DNA of 64,000 nt from Bin87 sp963663945 (GTDB lineage Bacteria > Chloroflexota > Dehalococcoidia > Lucifugimonadales > UBA3495). The stretch lies in assembly GCA_963663945.1 (NCBI GenBank), contig OY760687.1:434001-498000 (forward strand), given 5' to 3'. The notes beneath the pieces were generated by a model. That model saw nothing but the letters and a program-made list of their open reading frames with translations, was not told where the DNA came from and did no database searches. The position numbers and the translations under genes are program-made. Of the stretch, positions 58,162 to 64,000 are shown one piece after another (positions within the stretch are counted from its first letter, which is position 1; each line of letters begins with the position of its first letter).

Positions 58162-59214
58162 CTAACCCTCGATAGCGCGGATGACGCGGTCGACGTTTTC
58201 AGGACCTGGAGCAATCGTCTTGCTGTCGACCAGGCGCATGGCCTCGACGATGGCGTCGTGGTAGGGCGTGGCGACGCCGGTCTCGCGGCCCTTTTCACAG
58301 ATGAGGCCATTCATGAAATCCACTTCGGATTTGCGGCCCTTGTGGACGTCCTGCGCCATGGAGGCCAGCCAGTTCACCCTGCCGCCGGCCTGGGACAGCT
58401 TGCCGTCCAGTTCCTCGAACACGTCGCCCGTGTCGGCATCTGCCCAGAACTCGGCGGGCGTGCCGTTGATCTCAACCACCTTGAGCCCCTGGGCCAGGCC
58501 GACCTGGGCGCCTTCCTTGGCGAGGTTGATGCGAATGCGGCGGATCCTGGAGTCGCCGGCCATCTCCTGGCTGCCCAACTGGCTCATGGCGGAAATGGCG
58601 TTGCCCATGCCGTTCTGGCACAGCTTGGCCCAGCGCTCGCCGGGAAGGTTGTCGGTGGCGTAGGCAGCGTCGATGTGGTCAAGCTTTGCGGCCAGGGCCT
58701 CGGAGCGCGCCGTGACTGCTCCGGTGTACTCGCCCACGCGGAACACGGTGTGGCCATGGTCACGACCGGGCGCGCCGCCGCGGTTGACGTGGGCGGGTTC
58801 CCAGAGAGCGACCTCGATGTGGGAGGCGATGCAACCCAGTTGACGCTCGTGTCCCACGATGTCGGCGATGATGGGGTCGTTCCAGCAGTTCTGGATTGAC
58901 ACGAAAGCGCCGTCGTCCTTCACGTAACGCTTGACGAAATGGGTGGCCCACTCGGTGTCGTACGACTTGGTGGTGATGAAGGCGTAGTCGAAGGGCTCGG
59001 TGATGTTCTGCGCTTCCGTCAGGTGCATGGCGTTGACCGGCACCGTGAAGTCGCCCTGGCTGCCGCTGGCGCGGAGGCCCTCGGCGCGCATCTTTTCGAC
59101 GTGCTCGGGCCACATGTCAATGAAGGTGATGTCGTCTTCGCCGGCCTGAACAAGGAAAGCGCCGACGTAGCTGCCCACGGCGCCGGGACCCATGATTACG
59201 ATGCGGTCTGCCAT
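58162..59214 (-). CDS. Ketopantoate reductase family (ApbA/PanE-like) dehydrogenase
   Basis: The 350-aa product has the N-terminal NADP-binding fold MADRIVIMGPGAVGSYVGAFL, ITTKSYDTEWA, and the family stretch EALAAKLDHIDAAYATDNLPGERWAKLCQNGMGNAISAMSQLG with the catalytic Lys region. A C-terminal ApbA domain ends with the KSEVDFMNGLICEKGRETGVATPYHDAI block, the usual PanE substrate-binding motif. PanE reduces 2-dehydropantoate in pantothenate synthesis, but many members act on other 2-keto acids. No panB/panC is nearby, so the assignment stays at family level. ATG 59214 has GGAG eight bases upstream; the frame extends further without support. Confidence 0.88.
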   Translation of the reverse strand: MADRIVIMGPGAVGSYVGAFLVQAGEDDITFIDMWPEHVEKMRAEGLRASGSQGDFTVPVNAMHLTEAQNITEPFDYAFITTKSYDTEWATHFVKRYVKDDGAFVSIQNCWNDPIIADIVGHERQLGCIASHIEVALWEPAHVNRGGAPGRDHGHTVFRVGEYTGAVTARSEALAAKLDHIDAAYATDNLPGERWAKLCQNGMGNAISAMSQLGSQEMAGDSRIRRIRINLAKEGAQVGLAQGLKVVEINGTPAEFWADADTGDVFEELDGKLSQAGGRVNWLASMAQDVHKGRKSEVDFMNGLICEKGRETGVATPYHDAIVEAMRLVDSKTIAPGPENVDRVIRAIEG

Positions 59215-59345
59215 AGTGTCATCTCCGATATGCGTGATACTGCATTTTGGCTGTCGAAAGTGATTTTGTCGATGGCAAGGTACGGCTGCGTTCACTGGGC
59301 TCGGTTGGAGCGCATCGTGTCGATGTCACCCTCCCATCCGATTCC

Positions 59346-59696
59346 CTAAAGCGCGCGGACTCCATCGACCGCCTTCGCCCGTTCGGGCGAATGAATGACG
59401 GCGTAGCAGCGCAGGATTTCGTCCTGAAATTCCGGTGGCACCAGATGCCAGTCCTTCACGTGTACTATGAAGGGCAGCCACGATTCGGAAAGGTCTTCCT
59501 TGAGCAGGAATCGGGTAACTTCGTTCAGGGGTTCATCCCCCATAATCACCAGATCCAGGTCAGAATACTTGCGGGCCCGACCATTTACTCGGGAGCCATA
59601 AGCCCATACTTCCCGATCCGGCAGATGCTTTGCCAGTATTTCGGCCAGCATTTGGATGTGCTCGGCCTGCACGTCTATGATGGAAACGGCGGGCAT
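59346..59696 (-). CDS. MNT-type nucleotidyltransferase (antitoxin-like) of a HEPN/MNT pair
   Basis: The 116-aa product is a minimal nucleotidyltransferase with the motif GSRVNGRARKYSDLDLVI. Gly34-Ser35 is followed by Asp46 and Asp48, the metal-binding pair. In HEPN/MNT modules the MNT protein modifies (AMPylates) or masks the HEPN RNase and acts as the antitoxin. Its ATG overlaps the stop of the HEPN gene by one base (TAATG), so toxin and antitoxin are coupled. A repair- or tRNA-type nucleotidyltransferase role is much less likely at this size. Confidence 0.9.
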   Translation of the reverse strand: MPAVSIIDVQAEHIQMLAEILAKHLPDREVWAYGSRVNGRARKYSDLDLVIMGDEPLNEVTRFLLKEDLSESWLPFIVHVKDWHLVPPEFQDEILRCYAVIHSPERAKAVDGVRAL

Positions 59697-60124
59697 TAGA
59701 TCCTCTCGTTCAGTTCAGTCAGAGTTGCGATCAGGGCTGTGACTTCCTGATGCAATGCAGAGGCAGCTTCGGCAGTTCTACTGGCTACCGTGTCAAAGTA
59801 CTCATGGGCTGAGTCGTTCCGGCGCTCTCGAAAATAGAACCACTGCTCTGCGGAAGAAATTATGCCGTAGTTGGCAGCGGCACGCAGCACGTCTCCAATG
59901 GTCATCCTGTCAACGTCGTTCCATGCTTCGGCGTCTTCCAGGCTGCGCCGTATGAAGCCGTAGGCCAGCTCGTGAGTGAATTCGTAGCCTTTTACAACGG
60001 CGGCGCGATATATGCTGTGGTGGGAATGATTTTCGTCCAGGGCAACATAGGCCTCCAGGAACTGCCCTAACCGCGCGTTGGCCCGCTCAAGCGCGTCAAT
60101 GTTGATTTGTCGTCGGGAGATCAT
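59696..60124 (-). CDS. HEPN-domain protein (HI0074-like; toxin of a HEPN/MNT pair)
   Basis: The 142-aa all-helical product matches the 'nucleotidyltransferase substrate-binding' HEPN family. The RNase signature R-x4-H is present as RNDSAH (Arg102-His107), so the active site appears intact. HEPN toxins of this class cut RNA or tRNA and are neutralised by the adjacent MNT protein. The gene begins 18 bases after the stop of serA and may be co-transcribed with it, unusual for a toxin-antitoxin pair unless it has its own promoter inside serA. The ATG lacks a clear ribosome site. Confidence 0.88.
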   Translation of the reverse strand: MISRRQINIDALERANARLGQFLEAYVALDENHSHHSIYRAAVVKGYEFTHELAYGFIRRSLEDAEAWNDVDRMTIGDVLRAAANYGIISSAEQWFYFRERRNDSAHEYFDTVASRTAEAASALHQEVTALIATLTELNERI

Positions 60125-60142
60125 CGGGGTGCGCCAATGCGA

Positions 60143-61720
60143 TTACATCGCCACCACCCGCGCGTCGTCCACCTGCGGCAGGGCTTTGATTTCGGCCAGC
60201 ACGTCCTCGCCAATGGGGTCGTCGAGACCCACGACCATCATGGCCTGGCCACGTGGGGCGATGCGGCCCACTTCCATGAAGCTGATGTTGATATTGTGGC
60301 GGCCGGCCGTGGTGCCCACCGCGCCGATGATGCCCGGTTGGTCCTGGTTGTCCACGAACAGCATGTAGGGGGCAGACGGCGCAACGTCCATCCAGTACTC
60401 GTTGACCCGCACCAGGTGCGGCTCGTCGCGCAGGGAAGCGCCCGCGACGGTGATGTCGTCGCCGGTGGTATGCAGGGTGGCAGTGATCAGGCTCGCGTAC
60501 TCGCGGCTGTCGCCGGAAGTCTGCTCGGTGACCTGCAGGCCGCGTTGCTGCGCCAGCACCGGGGCGTTGATCATGTTGACCGCCTCTCCGCTCACCTGCC
60601 CCAGCAACCCGACCAGCGCGGCCGCCTTGAGGATGGCGGTGTTGTGCTCGGCAATCTCGCCCTGGTACCGGATGGTGATCCCGACGAACTGGCCCCGGGC
60701 CATGCTGGTGAGCAGGCGACCCACCATGGACGCCACGGGCACATAGGGGGCCAGGATCGCGTGGACCTCGGGGGATACGAAGGGAGCGTTAACGGTGTTG
60801 CGGGCCGGCCTGCCTTCCAGCACGGCCAGCACCTGCTCGGCGGCCTCGATTGCGACCTCGCGCTGGGCCTCCTGGGTGGACGCTCCCAGATGCGGGGTGG
60901 CGACGAGCCGGGGATGCCTTAGCAGCGGCAGATCGCCGGGCGGTTCGTTGGTGAACACGTCCAGGGCCGCGCCGGCCAGGTGTTCGCTTTCCAGGGCATC
61001 CAGCAAGGCGTCATCGTCGACCAGTTCGCCGCGGGCGACGTTGATCAGGCGAGCGCCGGGCTTCATCTTAGCCAGTTGCGGCGTCGAGATGAGATTGGTG
61101 GTACCGGCGGTGAGGGGCGTGTGCAGCGTGATGAAATCGGCCTGGGCGAGCACTTCATCCAGCGACATCACGGTCACGCCCATGCGGGCCGCGAAATCGG
61201 GAGCGACGAATGGATCGTAGGCGATCAGGTTCATGCCGAAGCTGGCGGCGCGGCGGGCGACCTCGGAGCCGACACGGCCGAGGCCGACGATGCCCAGGGT
61301 CTTGTTGCGAACCTCGATGCCCATGAAGGCGGACCGCTGCCACTGCCCGTCCTTCATGGAGGCGTAGGCCTGGGGCACGTTGCGGGCCAGGGCCAGCATC
61401 AGGGCGACAGTATGCTCAGCGGCGGCGACCGTGTTGCCGATGGGCGCGTTGACCACGGCGACGCCGGCGCGGGTGGCGGCGTCCAGGTCGATGTTGTCCA
61501 CGCCGATGCCGGCGCGGGCGACCACCTTGAGATCGCTGCCTGCGGAGATCACCGGCTCGGTGACCCTGGTTTCGCTGCGCACCACCAGGGCGTCGTAGCC
61601 GGGGATGGTGGCGATGAGTTCGTCGGGGGAGAGGCCGCGCTTGACGTCCACCGGGACATGCTTTTTCAGCAGGTCAATGCCCTCGGCGGCAACGTTGTCG
61701 GTAATCAGTACTTTGGGCAT
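60143..61720 (-). CDS. serA: D-3-phosphoglycerate dehydrogenase with C-terminal ACT domain
   Basis: The ~525-aa product has the length of long-form SerA. The order is: an N-terminal D-isomer dehydrogenase domain (MPKVLITDNVAAEG), an NAD fold with GLGRVGSEVARRAA, the family residues in NVARGELVDDDALL, HLGAST (the catalytic His), the intervening domain, and a C-terminal ACT domain (MLFVDNQDQPGIIGAVGTTAG) for serine feedback. It catalyses the first step of serine synthesis from 3-phosphoglycerate. The start at 61720 gives the standard N-terminus; an in-frame ATG at 61732 is possible. It diverges from the LLM-class gene across about 200 bases. Confidence 0.95.
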   Translation of the reverse strand: MPKVLITDNVAAEGIDLLKKHVPVDVKRGLSPDELIATIPGYDALVVRSETRVTEPVISAGSDLKVVARAGIGVDNIDLDAATRAGVAVVNAPIGNTVAAAEHTVALMLALARNVPQAYASMKDGQWQRSAFMGIEVRNKTLGIVGLGRVGSEVARRAASFGMNLIAYDPFVAPDFAARMGVTVMSLDEVLAQADFITLHTPLTAGTTNLISTPQLAKMKPGARLINVARGELVDDDALLDALESEHLAGAALDVFTNEPPGDLPLLRHPRLVATPHLGASTQEAQREVAIEAAEQVLAVLEGRPARNTVNAPFVSPEVHAILAPYVPVASMVGRLLTSMARGQFVGITIRYQGEIAEHNTAILKAAALVGLLGQVSGEAVNMINAPVLAQQRGLQVTEQTSGDSREYASLITATLHTTGDDITVAGASLRDEPHLVRVNEYWMDVAPSAPYMLFVDNQDQPGIIGAVGTTAGRHNINISFMEVGRIAPRGQAMMVVGLDDPIGEDVLAEIKALPQVDDARVVAM

Positions 61721-61918
61721 GGGGATGAACATTCTCCGCACCGCCGTTTGCGCTGAAAGGCGCGGATTTTATGCTCGGCAGGCCGTCAATTTGCGATGCA
61801 ATGACACCCTCCGGCTGCGGTGGTAGCATAACGATGGTAGCACAAAGGCTCTTTTACTGTCAGCCGCGCGGCGCGTCCGACGCGCGTGGCAGCCAGATCC
61901 GTTCACGGAGGCAATCCA

Positions 61919-63091
61919 ATGATCAAAGATTTTTCCGTGCTCTACGCCGGCCATGTGCTGGAAGGCGACGGCATCGGGTTCGACGGTGTTCCGGCCAACG
62001 ACCGGTGGTACGACAACGACCGGCTTTCCATGGCCATGGACATCGCCCGGCAGGCCGCCGTGTTCCTCGATGATCTAGGGTTCGACATCCTGTGGATGGC
62101 TGAGCACCACTTCCAGCGCGAGGGGTACGAGTGCATCCCAAACCTGCTCATCATGAGCCAGTACCTGGCCCAGCACACCAACCGGATCAAGTTCGGCTGC
62201 GGCTTCAACATCCTGCCCATGTGGCACCCCATCCGGTTGGCCGAGGACTTTGCCATGGTGGACATCCTCACCGGCGGTCGCGTGGTGTTCGGCATCGGGC
62301 GCGGCTACCACACCCGCGAGGTGGAGTCCTTCGGCGCGCCCATGATCGACGGCGACGCCAACCGCGAGCTGTTTGAAGAGCAGTTCGAGATCATGATGAA
62401 GGCCTTCAACAGCGAGTCCTTCTCCCACCAGGGCAAGCACTACACCATCCCGCCGGACATCCCATACCGCGGCTACGACCTGAAAGAGGTGACCCTGGTC
62501 CCTCGTCCCAAGACCCGTCCGGTGGACGTGTGGCAGCCCATCGTCAGCGCCTCGGACCGGGCGCTGGACTTCATGGCGAAGTGGGGGATCAAGGGCGTGA
62601 TACTGGGCACGGGCGAGCAGTACGTCGAGGAGTGGGTGCAGCGCTACCAGGCCGCCAACCAGCGGGCCGGCCGAGACCTGGCCCTGGGCGAGGGCCTGTG
62701 CGTCGGGCTGTGGGCCATGGTGGACGACACCACCGCCGGCGCTCGCCGTCAGCTGCAGCCGCTCTTCGAGGAGCACGTCAAGTTCGCCGCGCCTCTGGGG
62801 ATGCTGCGCTACAGCGATCAGCAGATCTCGGCCACCGGACCGGGCGGCGTGGCTCGCCACATCGCGGCCGGCACCGACTTCCAGGACGTCATCGACAACC
62901 GCGCGTGGTTCGCCGGCAGCCCGGAGGACACCATCGCCTACCTGGAGGAGCTGCAGGACAAGTACCCCGGCCTCGAGCAGATCATGATCGCCTTCCCCAT
63001 GGGCGCAACCACCAACCAGTTCAAGGAGCAGATGGGGCGGTTTGCGGCGGAAGTGATACCGCATTTCAAGAAGGCTCCTGCAAACAGCTGA
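61919..63091 (+). CDS. LLM-class flavin- or F420-dependent oxidoreductase
   Basis: The 390-aa product is a luciferase-like TIM-barrel protein. It has LDDLGFDILWMAEHHFQREGYECIPNLL near the start and IKFGCGFNILPMWHPIRLAEDFAMVDILTGGRVVFGIGRGYHTREVESFG, which is the classic LLM signature. A C-terminal regulatory helix region and DTIAYLEELQDKYPGLEQIMIAFPMG follow. Such enzymes carry out monooxygenation or hydride transfer using FMNH2 or F420; they are strongly expanded in SAR202-type Chloroflexota. ATG 61919 has GGAGG seven bases upstream, whereas the longer frame starts at a GTG without one. Substrate unknown. Confidence 0.92.
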   Translation: MIKDFSVLYAGHVLEGDGIGFDGVPANDRWYDNDRLSMAMDIARQAAVFLDDLGFDILWMAEHHFQREGYECIPNLLIMSQYLAQHTNRIKFGCGFNILPMWHPIRLAEDFAMVDILTGGRVVFGIGRGYHTREVESFGAPMIDGDANRELFEEQFEIMMKAFNSESFSHQGKHYTIPPDIPYRGYDLKEVTLVPRPKTRPVDVWQPIVSASDRALDFMAKWGIKGVILGTGEQYVEEWVQRYQAANQRAGRDLALGEGLCVGLWAMVDDTTAGARRQLQPLFEEHVKFAAPLGMLRYSDQQISATGPGGVARHIAAGTDFQDVIDNRAWFAGSPEDTIAYLEELQDKYPGLEQIMIAFPMGATTNQFKEQMGRFAAEVIPHFKKAPANS

Positions 63092-63118
63092 ACGGCTCAT
63101 CTCGAAGGATCCGTAACG

Positions 63119-64000
63119 ATGACTGTGCCCACCAAAAACCAACTGCATAGGGTCGTTTTGGAGATAGCTGCGGAGACTACAGTGCCGCTTTCTCGCAAGG
63201 ACGTAGTCGGTTCCCTGTCCGTCCGCCTGTCTTTGACTGAGGCGGATATGACCGAGCAGTCGTCATCCGGCGTATTTCGCGCCGCAGATCGAACGGACTG
63301 GGCCATGTTTGATTTGCGCCGCGCAGGATACTTGTATCGGCCTGCCAGAGGTCGTTTTCTGATCACCGCAGAGGGCAGAGCCATCCTTGGCGCTCACCAG
63401 GGTGAGATAACGGACGCGGACTTGCGACCCGTCATCGAAGCCAGCCATCAAGAAAGCGGTACTCCAGAAACCGAACTGGTGCTCTCGGCCGGCACCGATG
63501 GTTCATGCGATGACACTCCCAGCGCAAAGTTGAGGAGCAGTTTCCACAGGTTGCAAGAAGACTTGGTTCAAGAGTTGCTGGATAGCGTCGGGGGAATATC
63601 CCCAGAACAATTCGAGCGGCTAGTGGTAGATCTGCTTGAGAAAATGGGCTATGGCGAAGGTCGAACTGTGGGTCGTAGCGGGGACGGTGGTATTGACGGC
63701 ATCATCAATCAAGATGCTCTTGGCTTGGAAAAAATCTACATACAAGCCAAGCGATACACCTCCGGTTCAGTGGGTGAGCCTGAGATACGGAATTTTGCTG
63801 GAAGCATGATTGCGCGAGGTGCGACTAAAGGCGTGTTCATAACCACCAGCGGCTTCAGCAATACCGCTAGGCAGACCGCTGCGAATGTTTCTCAACGTAA
63901 TGAGACGATCCGGTTGGTGGATGGCAACGAGCTGGCTCAATTGATGATCAGGCACGGGGTCGGTGTCGTCACTGAATACACCTACGAAATCAAGAAGCTA
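63119..64000 (+). CDS. mrr: Mrr-type restriction endonuclease (3' end cut by the window)
   Basis: 294 residues are visible, with no stop before the window end. The N-terminal ~95 residues form the winged-helix Mrr_N domain (QLHRVVLEIAAETTVPLSRKDVV; FDLRRAGYLYRPARGRFLIT). A variable linker follows, then the Mrr catalytic domain: FERLVVDLLEKMGYGEG, GRSGDGGIDGIIN (Asp193) and YIQAKRY (Gln209, Lys211), the PD-(D/E)XK variant of this family. The ending TYEIKKL is close to where Mrr proteins stop, so probably only about ten residues are missing. Mrr cuts methylated foreign DNA. AAGGA lies nine bases before the ATG. Its GC content looks lower than the neighbouring genes, which could indicate transfer. 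Confidence 0.88.
   Translation, partial: MTVPTKNQLHRVVLEIAAETTVPLSRKDVVGSLSVRLSLTEADMTEQSSSGVFRAADRTDWAMFDLRRAGYLYRPARGRFLITAEGRAILGAHQGEITDADLRPVIEASHQESGTPETELVLSAGTDGSCDDTPSAKLRSSFHRLQEDLVQELLDSVGGISPEQFERLVVDLLEKMGYGEGRTVGRSGDGGIDGIINQDALGLEKIYIQAKRYTSGSVGEPEIRNFAGSMIARGATKGVFITTSGFSNTARQTAANVSQRNETIRLVDGNELAQLMIRHGVGVVTEYTYEIKKL

Overview
The window reads as a chromosomal segment of a GC-rich, free-living or host-associated bacterium. It is most likely a member of the Chloroflexota, of the SAR202/Dehalococcoidia type. This placement is inferred from gene style, not proved: Ala/Pro/Thr-rich linkers behind lipoprotein anchors, an LLM-class flavin/F420-type monooxygenase, paired CaiB CoA-transferases, a thiolase-like/OB-fold pair, MmgE/PrpD and dihydropyrimidinase-family enzymes, a Uma2 nuclease, and very large secreted proteins built of Fn3, Calx-beta and cadherin-like modules. 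No rRNA, convincing tRNA, CRISPR array, prophage or transposase was seen.

Layout: 0-10 kb holds a small exported peptide, a PepC/bleomycin-hydrolase-type aminopeptidase behind a cysteine desulfurase, and two exported Fn3 proteins. One of these is 1,396 aa, with a HEXXH metallopeptidase-like core and three tandem copies of a double-Fn3 unit. 10-17 kb holds a cupin and a complete peptide/opine-type ABC importer (binding lipoprotein, two permeases, two ATPases). 17-30 kb is a set of small-molecule catabolism genes: DAO-family oxidase, MFS exporter, Gfo/Idh/MocA dehydrogenase, dihydropyrimidinase-like hydrolase, MmgE/PrpD, two VOC proteins, a CapA-like phosphoesterase, Uma2 and two CaiB transferases. 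These are punctuated by a recurring ~127-bp palindromic element. 30-37 kb is an AddAB-type helicase-nuclease pair. 37-39.4 kb is the thiolase-like/OB-fold pair.

40-56.5 kb is dominated by one 15.5-kb gene for a 5,152-aa exported kexin-like (S8) protease. It has two N-terminal Fn3 modules, PPC-like modules, a subtilase catalytic domain with intact Asp/His/Ser, a P domain, further Fn3 and Calx-beta modules, and 31 cadherin-like repeats. Over long stretches these repeats alternate strictly between two types. Directly upstream, in the same direction, lies a separate lipoprotein whose last 90 residues look like a subtilase propeptide. The protease itself has no recognisable propeptide before its catalytic domain. 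This apparent prodomain-in-trans arrangement, with its own promoter and an operator-like palindrome, is the most unusual system in the window.

56.9-64 kb carries an alpha-carbonic anhydrase without a signal peptide, translationally coupled to an unknown protein. It also carries a ketopantoate-reductase-family protein, a HEPN/MNT toxin-antitoxin-type pair behind serA, an LLM-class monooxygenase, and an Mrr-type restriction endonuclease cut by the window end. Coordinates of starts are chosen from Shine-Dalgarno evidence where possible; uncertain ones are flagged.
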